A stretch of 64,000 nucleotides of DNA from Nageia nagi (taxonomy: Eukaryota > Pinophyta). The number at the start of each line of letters is the position of its first letter. The first letter of the stretch is position 1. The notes beneath the pieces were generated by a model that was not told the origin of the DNA, ran no database searches, and saw only the letters and a list, made by a program, of their open reading frames with translations. Position numbers and translations under genes: made by a program. Location of the stretch: contig JBITNC010000001.1 in NCBI GenBank assembly GCA_050084985.1, positions 75,888,001-75,952,000 on the forward strand, written 5' to 3'. Below, piece after piece: positions 1 to 10,690 of the stretch.

Positions 1-2
1 TC

Positions 3-320
3 TCCCACTAGCTGTGTATTGAGATAGATCATCACCTCCCTAGAGATCAACGTATTTGTATATTGTGCAATCTTGATATGGAATCCGAGGAGCATTTCAT
101 TTTCACTTGTCCTATCTACTATGATATATGAGGTAGATATTATTTCTTATTTAGAGAAACTCATACAAGAAGTATTGGATTAATTATGAAGACCAACGAT
201 GCATTATCCTTTTCATCCGAGAATTATTCAATCTCAAAAAAGAACTACTTAGTAATAGTTTACAAAGGATAACAAGATCCTGACTTATCACTTTATTCTT
301 CTAGCCTCCAAAACAAATGA
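3..320 (+). pseudogene. LINE-type reverse transcriptase C-terminal tail, fragment
   Basis: One frame reads through this stretch with in-frame stops (tag near 9, tga at 129, taa further on). It begins with SH-x-LCIEIDHHLP and RDQRICILCN, then EEHFIFTCP. This is the shape of the zinc-binding tail that follows the polymerase in many plant non-LTR retrotransposons. The finger reads C-x2-C-x8-H-x4-C, with first Cys at 57-59 and last Cys at 108-110, and all four ligands are present. The polymerase would lie left of the window. After the finger the frame continues without a recognisable domain to a tga at 318. In life such a tail acts with the reverse transcriptase during target-primed insertion. 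This copy is dead. Confidence 0.6.
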
Positions 321-1083
321 CCAAGAAATGCCAGGGTGATCACAAAGATACAATAAGAACCTCTCGTCATCGACTCCAACATGGACCATGTACAATGACA
401 TCAAACTCTTATATCACTCACTTCTTTGCACCATTGAATTTTGGGATAAATCCTAGATTCATAGACCTTGTTTATAATTTTTTATACAATTTATTATTTT
501 TCTTATTTTATTTTCTCTAGAGTTGCATTAAGCACTCTCAATGCTTTGTATATATCCTACTTTACAATCCTATTGACCTTCTTTGATCACCAATGGAAAT
601 TAATACAAATTCAATTCAATTATGGTTGAGATTACATCCTATTCAATCTTTGTGTTAAAAGTAGATCATGAATTGCATGAGGAAAATTATGTCAAATAGT
701 TGATAATAATTAGTGTAGTATTTTATCACTATCTTAACCCACCAAATTAACAACATATACAATATATTAATAGTGATGAAATCATGAGGAATGGTCATGA
801 AATCAAGATGAATGATCAAGTGAAATATGGAATGAGGCTAAAAAAAATTTTCAAGAAATCTTAGGAGAAACATATTGGCTGAGAAGTAATGAATAAGATA
901 TAATAGAGTGGGGTCATGGAAAACTTGGGATCTTTACAACAAAATTGGTTTGCTCTAAATTGAAAGTAAAGCTTTGAGATAGTATATATTATAAAATTAT
1001 AAAATAATAAATTTAGATCATCTTAGGCTACCTATGATTATCTACAAACTTTCCTAAATCACCAACATATTAAGAAAGTTTAG
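321..1083. other. AT-rich spacer between two LINE remnants
   Basis: No convincing gene. The 67-codon frame at 317-520 ends in a low-complexity Phe/Leu run and has no family signature. Parts of 780-1080 may be decayed LINE polymerase leading into the next feature, since short runs read open, but no motif can be named. Confidence 0.4.
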
Positions 1084-1626
1084 GTAAAATACTATGATAC
1101 ATGTCTTGGTGTTTAGAATATATGAAACAACATAACCCTTTTAAATAACAATGAAATAAAATTACAATTTACAAATAAAGTAACTCAAAATATTTAGAGA
1201 GATGGTAATATAAAAAATAAAAGAAAATTAGTCTTATATAAACATATCATTAATCCAAAACTTGAACATCCATCTTATCTATATATGATTATCAATCTTA
1301 GAAAGAAATTTTGGATTGAAAAATTAATAAATAATTCACATAATCTTCATAGTGAGATTGGAATATGGAAAATTCCAAAAATACCCTTATCTTAAATTTT
1401 TTATAATTTTAGTAATATAGATGCCACAAAATATGAGATTCATTTTCTCCTTTCTTGTGAACTTTAGAAATACATTAGACAAAGCTAAAAAAATATTGAT
1501 AATCATAGTTTGATCCTTGAATTCTTAAATCAATATAACAAAATAAGATTGATAATTTTATTATACATCTTAATTCTAGTAGAAATAATTATTCAAATAA
1601 ATATTGGATATATTCATTATTAAATG
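1084..1626 (+). pseudogene. Second LINE-type reverse transcriptase C-terminal tail
   Basis: A plus-strand frame with several stops contains RKLVLYKHIINPKLEHPSYL, then KLINNSHNLHSEIGIWKIPK, then YEIHFLLSC. The block around NSHNL-x-SE-x-G-x-W-x-IPK followed by H-x4-C is typical of LINE polymerase C-termini. It resembles the fragment at 3-320 but is a different copy. The first two Cys ligands of the finger appear to be lost: both positions read Phe, one base from Cys. The histidine and last Cys remain. This is a dead fragment of a non-LTR retrotransposon. The domain call rests on motif order rather than on a search. Confidence 0.5.
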
Positions 1627-1859
1627 CAAAAATATGGGTCCACTTTATGGTCAAAAAGTATATGCTTTTTCTTTGATTTCTAGTTTGTTCATAATTGATC
1701 TCAAAATTTGAAGCACTTAGAGATGGAATCTTGAAAATGTCACTTTAATACAAATGTTGTGTTCAAGTATGATTTTCAAATATGTAATTTATTCCAATAC
1801 CCATATGATATAAATTAAACTTTTATAGACATGTATAAAAACCATTGTTTAAAAGTTAC
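1627..1859. repeat. Left part of a TIR-family repeat split by the LTR element
   Basis: This stretch matches 40757-40985 at many positions: the ggtccactttatggtcaaaaa start, the shared gatctcaaaatt-x-aagcactta core, and the ending aaaaacca-x-t-x-tttaaaa. The related copy at 40743-41726 continues without interruption where this one is broken by the LTR at 1860. The right half resumes at 10294. Confidence 0.6.
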
Positions 1860-1984
1860 TGTTGATTAAGATTGTGTAATATATGCACCGTGAGCAATCT
1901 TAACCAAAGTAAATCATGAACAGACTATAGTGATAGTCTGATCTCCAGAGAAGGTCGGTTCCTTATCTATTGGGCGTAGAAAAA

Positions 1985-2178
1985 GTAACAGGAAAGGAAA
2001 TAAAAAGAGTAGAGTGCGAGGAATTCAAGCAAAAGGGTTAGGGTAACAGGAAAGAAATAAAAGAGTAGGGTGCGAGGAATTTAAGCAAAAGGCTTAGGGT
2101 AACAAGAGAGAAAATAAAAAGGAGTAGAGTGCGAGGAATTTAAGCAAAAGGCTTAGGGTAACAAGAGAGAAAGCAAAG
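1985..2178. repeat. 58-59-bp tandem array in LTR a, three units plus part
   Basis: Units begin gtaacaggaaag or gtaacaagagag and end aaaaggcttagg. The third is followed by a partial unit. In element orientation the array lies toward the R/U5 end. The equivalent arrays in LTR b (5357-5609) and LTR c (8781-9034) have four units. Confidence 0.8.
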
Positions 2179-2313
2179 GTGGATCACTAGTTCAGTGCGG
2201 GCTTTCACAGTGTGTGAAACCTTGGCCTGAATCTAGTGTAGCAGCTACGGTACAAGTTCTCACTCTCTAATAGTTTCCCAGCTTTACTCTACCATGTAGC
2301 AGACACATTTATA

Positions 2314-2396
2314 CTAGCAACTCGCAATTATCATTCAGGAAACAAGCCAAGCTACCATGACATAACCAAATTAAGAATGATAATTACGAGTGCTAG
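2314..2396. repeat. 22-bp inverted repeat in LTR a
   Basis: Left arm 2314-2336 and right arm 2375-2396 are near-perfect reverse complements (ctag...aattatcattc against gaatgataatt...ctag) around a 38-bp loop. The same structure occurs at 5745-5827 and 9169-9251. It may be a folded RNA element or a trace of an older insertion. Confidence 0.65.
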
Positions 2397-3749
2397 AAAA
2401 GAAAGGTCAAGATGGTATCATATTACTGATAAAAACTACAGGTCTTCGAGAACAAATGTAAAGAGAAATACTAGGCTTCTGACCCTTCTTTCACTTTATT
2501 TTCATATACTTATACTACAGTAACAACAATTACAAGAATTGCAGAACAGAAATGTTTACAAAAATAGCTTCAAGATTCTAGCCTTCTTTTAATTGATACT
2601 ATCTACATACGCCACATGGTAGAATATTACAAAAATGGGGTAGATTGTAGATGATATAGCTTGATAACTATGATCTGACCTCTTACTGGCCTCGTCTCTA
2701 CATTTTGGAATGCTCTCCTCACTGGCTCCGATTATTTGATCGCTCCTTGCTGACCTCATCACTTTCGGGCTCTGGTTTTGGGTTAAGGCCTGGAATCGTT
2801 GACCTCATCACTTACCTCTGGGATGTTTTGCTCACTAGCTCTAGCTTCTAAATCCCCCTTGCTGACCTCATCATCTCTAGGGCTCTAGTTTCATTCAAAA
2901 ATGTGAACATCATTCTCCCCGATGACATCATCTCTACATTCCGGAATGCTCTACTCACTAGCTCCAGCTATTTGATCGCTCCTTGCTGACCTCATCACTT
3001 TCAGGCTCTGGTTTTGGGTTAAGGCCCAGAATCACTGATGTCATCTCTTTCGAAATGCTTTATTTACTGACCCCAGCTTCTCAATTCCCCTTGCTGACCT
3101 CATCATCTCCAGAACTCGGTCTTTACCAAAACATGATTATCTTATCCTCCATGACATCATCATTTTATTTCAGAATGCTTTACTTCTGAAACACTTAATT
3201 TATAGGCTTCGGCTTCTTTTATTATCTCTTGCTGACCTCACCTCCTCTAGGACCTGAGCTTTTCCACAACTGAGCTTCATCCTTTCTTCTGTGACATCAT
3301 CATTTCATTCTGGAATGCTTTATCTACTGACTCTGGCCTATTTTATTTGCTCCAAAAAAAAACTCCCGGGGATCTTAAAATGAACTCATGATTGCAACAC
3401 CGGGGCTTTAATAAAGAATTTATTATGTATGAATATACATTATGGTGACCTCTGGGGGGAAATTTTGCCTTTATCAAAAAGGAATTTAGAACCTAGTCTA
3501 AAAAAATAATACCAATGCATTTCACTACTACATAGGGTCTGGACCACATGGATTCAAAATTTTTGTGTTTCCCCGGTTTAGCTCTATCCTCATCCCATTT
3601 CAATACTAAATCTCCTTCTCTAAAAGTATCCGGATTTGATTTTCGACCATCGAACCACCTTTCACTATTTCATTTCTTCTCCGGAGGTCTTGATATGATT
3701 GATTCCGGAGCTCTTTGGGATTCAACTTTTCTTTCCGGAATACCAAAGA

Positions 3750-5083
3750 CTAGGGGTTTTTCCTTGATCTTGTTTCCATAGCAAAACCTCCTATACTTGC
3801 TGGTGCAAAATTCCTTAGGTTCACATCTTGGCTTATGTCGTCAGCTACACCAGGCAGAGTAATGCCCCCACTTCTTGATAAATATTCTTGGTATTGATAA
3901 ACAGGACATGTGGTTTGTTCATGAGCGTTATTACAGGCCAAACACCAACCAGTGGCTGACCTTGAAGAGGAAGCTTGGCTTACATCCTCATTCAACACAT
4001 TTTGAGCCTCTTCTACAGCATGATAAGGATATCTTCTTGCATTACTTTGTCTGCGTAGAATGGTAATTAGGTTTGCCATATTTCTACACAAGTTTCAGAG
4101 TTCCTAAATCTCTATCGATGAGGCTACCCCTTGATTCATATTAGGCTGATGAGGGGTTGGTAAGGCCAAGGGAGCTCTAGGGATTGGCAAGGTTGATGGC
4201 CACTATTGGATAGGGGCGGGGATACTGGCCAGTGGTGGAGCCAAACTAATTGCTTGAGGTCTCAAAATTTGTTGCTGGGTGGTTGTTGGAAAATTAGGCA
4301 TTAGCATGCGACTTGGCAATTTCCCAACTGCAATAAGATAGGATTCAGCATATACTGCTTATCTATAGACCTCTGAGAAAGTATTTACTCTGAAATTTTG
4401 GATTTGCAGAGAGAGATCCAGAGGAAAGGCTCTCAAGTAATACATTAAGGCTTGAAATTGTTGAGGCCTAACTAGCATTGGGACTCTCATCCAATTTTTT
4501 TGGAATCTAATATTGAAATCAGGGATATTTTCTTGCTCATATCTTTTGATTGAAGTGAACTGTGTTAACAAAGAAAAAGGATCTCCTAATTCATTAAATT
4601 CCAAGATAAAGGGCTCTACCAGTTAAGCCCAAGTGGTTATAGATCCATTAGGAAGGCCCCTGTACCAATCTAGGACCTTTCCCTTGAAAGACTGAGCCAG
4701 TAATCTCACCATGACATCTTCATGTTGGATATTATGAATCTTCGCTAGGCCAGGTACATCAACACAATGCTCATAAGCTATTTTCTCTGAAGTTGCATCA
4801 AACTCCGAAAGGGTTTTGAAAACATTTGTTGCGATGTCATGCAACACCGCCAGGGCTATTGGTACCCATTGTCCCATTCCGGATAAATATTCTGAGCTAG
4901 ATTAGCCATTTTAGAAGAGGTATTTCTAGTGTGAAGATTGGATGATTCTGGCTTGATAAAGGATTTTAGGGAGCTGATACTATTCAGAGACTTGGACTTG
5001 ATTAGGGTCTTTCTCTTAGGAGTATCTAATGTTCTAAAATCTGGTGATTCTTTTGCTGCTCTAGTTTTAGATCTTCTCCACAT
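3750..5083 (-). pseudogene. gag: Gag pseudogene, copy 1
   Basis: Read from 5083 down, it starts MWRRSKTRAAKESPDF and goes through a Lys/Ser-rich segment into a Retrotrans_gag core (GKVLDWYRGLPNGSITTWA) and on to an RPQQFQALMYYLRAFPL block. A Pro-rich linker leads to a finger CLACNNAHEQTTC, that is C-x2-C-x3-H-x4-C, one residue shorter than the usual knuckle spacing. Lesions include a 1-bp deletion near 4866 that shifts the frame after DNG, and CAA/CAG-to-stop changes at about 4622 and 4358. Three further stops between core and finger are shared with copy 2. Gag normally packages element RNA in virus-like particles; this copy cannot make it whole. Confidence 0.85.
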
Positions 5084-5202
5084 AAACTCTAGGTTGCAAA
5101 AGAAAGTGATAGGTTCAAAAGCACATATGATATTTACAAATAATTTGCTTTAATACATACCATAGATAGTGCTTCAGCAGAGTCACCAATAAGTTTCTTT
5201 GT

Positions 5203-5220
5203 GTCCCACCGGGCGTGCCA
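5203..5220 (-). other. Candidate primer-binding site, copy 1
   Basis: On the minus strand TGGCACGCCCGGTGGGAC begins 11 nt inside the LTR b edge, where a tRNA primer site is expected. Copy 2 has the same site at 8628-8644 with one G lost. I did not assign the tRNA. Its position upstream of gag supports the minus-strand orientation. Confidence 0.5.
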
Positions 5221-5231
5221 AAAAGAAATAA

Positions 5232-6852
5232 TGTTGATTAAGATTGTGTAATATATGCACCGTGAGCAATCTTAACCAAAGTACATCATGAACAGACTAT
5301 AGTGACAGTCTGATCTCCAGAGAAGGCCGGTTCCTTATCTATTGGGCATAGAAAAAGTAATAGGAAAGGAAATAAAAAGAGTAGAGTGCGAGGAATTCAA
5401 GCAAAAGGGTTAGGGTAACAGGAAAGAAATAAAAGAGTAGGGTGCGAGGAATTTAAGCAAAAGGCTTAGGGTAACAAGAGAGAAAATAAAAAGGAGTAGA
5501 GTGCAAGGAATTTAAGCAAAAGGCTTAGGGTAACAAGAGAGAAAATAAAAAGGAGTAGAGTGCAAGGAATTTAAGCAAAAGGCTTAGGGTAACAAGAGAG
5601 AAAGCAAAGGTGGATCACTAGTTCAGTGCGAGCTTTCACAGTGTGTGAAACCTTGGCCTGAATCTAGTGTAGCAGCTACGGTACAAGCTCTCAATCTCTA
5701 ATAGTTTCTCAGCTTTACTCTACCATGTAGCAGACACAGTTATACTAGCAACCTGCAATTATCATTCGGGAAACAAGCCAAGCTGCCACGATGTAACCAA
5801 ATTAAGAATGATAATTACAAGTGCTAGAAAAGAAAGGTCAATATGGTATCATATTACTGATAAAAACTACAGGTCTTTGAGAATAAATGTAAAGAGCAAT
5901 ACTAGGCTTCCGACCCTTCTTTCACTTTATTTTCATATACTTATACTGTAGTAACAATAGTTACAAGAATTACAGAATAGAAATGTTTACAAAAATAGCT
6001 TCAAGATTCTAGCCTTCTTTTAACTGATACTACCTAGAATATTACAAAAATGGGGTAGATTACAGATGATACAGCTTGATAACTATGATCTGACCTCTTT
6101 CTGGCCTTGTCTCTACATTCTGGAATGCTCTCCTCACTGGCTCCAGTTATTTGATCGCTCCTTGTTGACCTCATCACTTCTGGGCTCCAGTTTTGGGTTA
6201 AGGCTTGGAATTGCTGACCTCATCACTTACCTTTGGGATGTTTTGCTCACTAACTTTAGCTTCTCAATCCCCTTGCTGACCACATCATCTCTGGGGCTCT
6301 AATTTCATTCAAAAATGTGAACATCGTTCTCCCTAGTGATGTCATCTCTACATTCTGGAATGCTCTACTCACTAGCTCCGGCTATTTGATCGCTCCTTAC
6401 TGACCTCATCACTTCTGAGCTCTAGTTTTGGGTTAAGGCCTAGAATCACTGATGTCATCTCTTCTAGAATGCTTTATTTACTGACCCCAGCTTCTCAATT
6501 CCCTTTGCTGACCTCATCATCTCTGAAACCTGATCTTTACCAAAACGTGACTGTCTTATCCTCTGTGATGTCATCATTTTATTCTAGAATGCTTTACTTC
6601 TAGAACACTTAATTTACAAGCTCCAGCTTCTTTTATTATCTCTTGCTGACCTCACCTCCTCCGGGACCTAAGCTTTTCCACAACTAAGCTTCATCCTTTC
6701 TTCTGTGACATCATCATTTCATTTCGGAATGCTTTATCTACTGACTCCGGCCTATTTTGTTTGCTCCAAAAAAAACTCTCGGGGATCTTAAAATGAACTC
6801 ATGATTGCAACACCAGGGCTTTAATAAAGAATTTATTATGTATGAATATACA
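5232..6852 (-). repeat. LTR b (central, shared LTR)
   Basis: 1621 bp, TG...CA. The central LTR serves both internal regions. It has four units of the 58-59-bp array (5357-5609), the inverted repeat at 5745-5827, and a private deletion of about 15 bp near 6033 relative to LTRs a and c. The small plus-strand reading frame at 6066-6302 lies in its repeat blocks and is not a gene. Confidence 0.85.
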
Positions 6853-7175
6853 TTATGGTGACCTCTAGGGGAAAATTTCACCTTTATCAAAGAGGAATTT
6901 AAAATCTAGTCTAAAAGAATAATACCAAAAATAATACCAACGCATTTCACTACTACATAGGGTCTGGACCACATGGATTCGAATTTTTTGTGTTTCCCCA
7001 GTTTAGCTCTATCCTCATCCCATTTCAATACTAAATCTCCTTCTCTGAAAGTATTTGGAGTTGATTTTCGACCATCGAACCACCTTTCACTATTTCATTT
7101 CTTCTCCAGAGGTCTTGATATGATTGATTCTGGAGCTCTTTTGGGATTCAACTTTTCTTTCCGGAATACCGAAGA

Positions 7176-8510
7176 CTAGGGATTTTTCCTTGATCTTATT
7201 TCCATAGCAAAACCTCTTGTACCAGTTGGTGTAAAATTCCTTAGGTTCACATCTCGGCTTATGTCGTCAGCTACACCAGGCGGAGGAATGCCCCCACTTC
7301 TTGATAAATATTCTTGGTATTGATAAATAGGACATGTGGTTTGTTCATGAGCGTGATTGCAGGCCAAACACCAACCAGTGGCTAACCTTGAAGAGGAAGC
7401 TTGGCTTACATCCTCATTCAACACATTCTAAGACTCTTCTACAACATGATAATGATATCTTCTTGCATTGCTTTGTCTGTGTAGAATGGTAATCTGGTTT
7501 GCCATATTTCTACACAAGTTTCAGAGTTCTTAAATCTCTATCGATGAGGCTACCCCTTGATTCATATTAGGTTGATGAGGGGCTGGTAAGGCCAAGGGAG
7601 CTCTAGGGAGTGGCAAGGTTGATGGCCACTATTGGACAGGGACGGGGATACTGGCCAGTGGTGGAGCCAAACTAATTGCTTGAGGTCTCAAAATTTGCTG
7701 CTGGGTAGTTATTAGAAAATTAGGCATTGGCATGTGACTTGGCAATTTACCAACTGTAATAAGATAGGATTCAACATATACTGCTTGTCTATAGACCTCT
7801 AGGAAAGTATTTAATCCAGAATTTTGGATTTGCAAAGAGAGATTCAGAGGAAAGGCTCTCAGGTAATACATTAAGGCTTGAAATTGTTGAGGCCTGACTG
7901 GCATTGGGACTCTCATCCAAGTTTTTTGGAATCTAATATTGAAATCAGGGATATTTTCTTGCTCATATCTTTTGATTGAAGTGAACTATGTTAACAAAGA
8001 AAAAGGATCTCCTAATTCATTAAATTCCAAGATAAAGGGCTCTGCCAGTTGAGCCCAAGTGGTTATAGATCCATTAGGAAGGCCCCTGTACCAATCTAGG
8101 ACCTTTCCCTTGAAAGACTGAGCCAGTAATCTCACCATGACATCTTCATGTTGGATATTATGAATCTTCACTAGGCCAGCTACATCAACATAATGCTCAT
8201 AAGCCATTTTCTCTGAAGTTGCATCAAACTCCAGAAGGGTTTTGAAAACATTTTCTAGGATGTCATGCAACACCGCCAAGGCTATTGGTACCCCATTGTC
8301 CCATTCTGGATAAATATTTTGAGCTAGATTAGCCATTTTAGGAGAGGTATTTCTAGTGTGAATATTGGATGATTCTGGCTTGATAAAGGATTTTAGGGAG
8401 CTGATACTATTCAGAGACTTGGACTTGATCAGGGTCTTTCTCTTAGGAGTATCTAACGTTCTAAAATCTGATGCTTCTTTTGCTGCTCTAGTTTTAGATC
8501 TTGTCCACAT
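7176..8510 (-). pseudogene. gag: Gag pseudogene, copy 2
   Basis: All segments from 8510 to 7176 lie in one frame, about 445 codons, broken only by stops. The start MWTRSKTRAAKEASDF is followed by the Gag core with WYRGLPNGSITTWAQLAEPF, the RPQQFQALMYYLRAFPL block, an ILRPQAISLAPPLASIP linker and the finger CLACNHAHEQTTC. The private stops are after PFSLLT near 7986 and before NVLNED near 7427. The stops after the PVQ segment (7629) and in the EI-stop-EL-stop stretch near 7530 also occur in copy 1. There is no frameshift, so this is the better-kept copy. No pol follows; LTR b begins about 320 bp further on. Confidence 0.87.
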
Positions 8511-8627
8511 AAACTCTAGGTTGCAAAAGAAAGTGATAGGTTCAAAAGCACATGATATTTACAAATAATTTTCTTTAATACATACCATAGATAGTGCTTC
8601 AGCAGAGTCGCCAATAAGTTTCTTCGT

Positions 8628-8644
8628 GTCCCACGGGCATGCCA
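8628..8644 (-). other. Candidate primer-binding site, copy 2
   Basis: TGGCATGCCCGTGGGAC on the minus strand, 11 nt inside LTR c. It is the same site as at 5203-5220 with a C-to-T change and one G missing. The following ttggcgactctgctg motif resembles leader sequence often seen in plant gypsy elements. Confidence 0.5.
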
Positions 8645-8655
8645 AAAAGAAATAC

Positions 8656-10293
8656 TGTTGATTAAGATTGTGTAATATATGCACTGTGAGCAATCTTAAC
8701 CAAAGTAAATCATGAACAGACTATAGTGACAGTCTAATCTTCGGAGAAGGTTGGTTCCTTATCTATTGGGCATAGAAAAAGTAACAAGCAAGGAAATAAA
8801 AAGAGTAGAGTGCGAGGAATTCAAGCAAAAGGGTTAGGGTAACAGGAAAGAAATAAAAGAGTAGGGTGCGAGGAATTTAAGCAAAAGGCTTAGGGTACCA
8901 AGAGAGAACATAAAAAGGAGTAGAGTGCGAAGAATTTAAGCAAAAGGCTTAGGGTAACAAGAGAGAAAATAAAAAGGAGTAGAGTGCGAGGAATTTAAGA
9001 AAAAGGCTTAGGGTAACAAGAGAGAAAGCAAAGGTGGATCACTAGTTCAGCGTGGGATTTCACAGTGTGTGAAACCTTGGCTTGAATCTAGTGTAGCAGC
9101 TATGGTACAAGCTCTCACTCTCTAATAGTTTCCCAGCTTTACTCTACCATGTAGCAGACACAGTTATACTAGCAACCCGCAATTATCATTTAGGAAACAA
9201 GCCAAGCTGCCATGATGTAACCAAATTAAGAATGATAATTACGAGTGCTAGAAAAGAAAGGTCAAGATGGTATCATATTACTAATAAAAATTATAGGTCT
9301 TTGAGAACAAATGTAAAGAGCAATACTAGGCTTTCGACCCTTCTTTCACTTTATTTTCATATACTTATACTACAGTAACAATAGTTACAAGAATTGTAGA
9401 ATAGAAATGTTTACAAAAATTGCTTCAAGATTCTAGCCTTCTTTTAACTAATACTACCTACATACGCCACTTGGTATAATATTACAAAAATGGGGTAGAT
9501 TGTAGATGATACAGCTTGATAATTATGATCTGACCTCTTACTGGCCTCATCTCTACATTCTGGAATGCTCTCCTCACTAGCTCCGGTTATTTGATCGCTC
9601 CTTACTGACCTCATCACTTTCGGGATCTGATTTTGGGTTAAGGCTTGGAATCGCTGACCTCATCACTTACCTTTGGGATGTTTTGCTCACTAGCTCTAGC
9701 TTCTCAATCCCCCTTGCTGACCTCATCATCTCCAAGGCTCTGATTTCATTCAAAAATGTGAACATCATTCTCCCTGATGACATCATCTCTACATTCTAGA
9801 ATGCTCTACTCACTAGCTCTGGCTATTTGATAGCTCCTTGTTAACCTCATAACTTTTGAGCTCCAATTTTGGGTTAAGGCCTAGAATTGCTGACATCATC
9901 TCTTCTGGAATGCTTTATTTACTGACCCCAGTTTCTCAATTCCCCTTCTGACCTCATCATCTCTGGAACCCGATCTTTACCAAAATGTGACTGTCTTATC
10001 CTTTACGATGTCATCATTTTATTCCGAAATGCTTTACTTCTGGAACACTTAATTTACAGGCTCTGACTTCTTTTATTATCTCTTGCTAACCTCACCTCCT
10101 CCGGGACCTGGGCTTTTCCACAACTGAGCTTCATCCTTTCTTCTGTGATGTCATCATTTCATTCTAGAATGCTTTATCTACTGACTCCGGCCTATTTTGT
10201 TTGCTCAAAAAAAAAACTCCCGGGGATCTTAAAATGAACTCATTATTGCAACACCGGGGCTTTAATAAAGAATTTATTATGTATGAATATACA
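8656..10293 (-). repeat. LTR c (5' LTR in element orientation)
   Basis: 1638 bp, TG...CA, the most complete of the three. The plus-strand right end is the start of U3. Four palindrome-like TGAC-N-TCA or TGATGTCA motifs sit near 9776, 9892, 10006 and 10146. A TATA-like minus-strand tract (tataagtatatg) lies near 9355-9372. The four-unit array (8781-9034) and the inverted repeat (9169-9251) lie downstream of it, toward R/U5. Confidence 0.85.
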
Positions 10294-10690
10294 ATTACTA
10301 CTTTAATTGTTGGGCCAACATAATTTGACCTAAATTAAAGTTTTTTTTTTAAATCCTTTTGGGAAAAGATAATTAAGACATTGAATATTATTGAGAATAT
10401 TTTTTCATAACTTTTTGATAATTTTTTTATTAATTTTTTATCGACCCTAATTATTTTTTTTTAAGTTCTTGTTTTGGGCCAGCATAACTTGACCTAAACT
10501 TATCCTTTTTAATTTTTTTTATTTACTAAAGAATTATGTGTAGAATGTTATCATATAATTTTTTTCATAATTCTAAAAAAATGTTATTAAAAAATAAAAT
10601 TACTTACTTTTTATGGATATTGATTGAAAATTAATTTAAAACTAGAAAATATAATCTAATTGTTAAAAAAAAATTACATATTTGGAATCT
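10294..10690. repeat. Right part of the split TIR-family repeat
   Basis: AT-rich sequence matching 40995-41320 (gggccaacataatttgacctaaa, then a tail with ttcataattctaaaaaaat). Within it a related block recurs from about 10460 (gggccagcataacttgacctaa), echoing the tandem organisation of the copy at 40965-41680. Confidence 0.55.

Larger units (their letters stand above)
1860..3439 (-). repeat. LTR a (3' LTR in element orientation)
   Basis: 1580 bp, TG...CA, with ends shared by LTRs b and c: plus-strand start tgttgattaagattg, end gaatataca. It holds three units of a 58-59-bp array where the other two LTRs hold four. It also has an inverted repeat at 2314-2396 and a diverged set of blocks built on tgacctcatcatct. 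The start of the neighbouring internal region (3440 onward) shows no clean polypurine tract on the minus strand. Confidence 0.85.
1860..10293 (-). mobile_element. Compound non-autonomous LTR element: LTR-gag-LTR-gag-LTR
   Basis: Three long direct repeats (1860-3439, 5232-6852, 8656-10293) alternate with two internal regions (3440-5231, 6853-8655). Each repeat starts TG and ends CA. The outer edges are flanked by gttac (1855-1859) and attac (10294-10298), a 5-bp target duplication with one change, so the whole block behaves as one insertion. Each internal region encodes only Gag, on the minus strand. No protease, RT, RNase H or integrase is present, matching the TR-GAG type of non-autonomous element that needs enzymes from elsewhere. 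A tandem of this form is expected from unequal recombination between LTRs. I inferred the orientation from Gag direction and the primer-site position. Confidence 0.85.

Noticed and set aside
1985-2178. Regular repeats as a CRISPR array
   Set aside because: The units are contiguous tandem copies without unique spacers, in plant LTR sequence.
2983-3781. Plus-strand frames in LTR a and at 3548-3781, with their copies at 6066-6302 and 6973-7179
   Set aside because: They lie in LTR repeat blocks or antisense to the Gag C-terminal region, and differ between copies.
7620-7640. The CAA-TAG at the end of the Gag core as a programmed read-through site
   Set aside because: Two more shared stops follow in the same frame and no pol lies downstream, so read-through would gain nothing clear.
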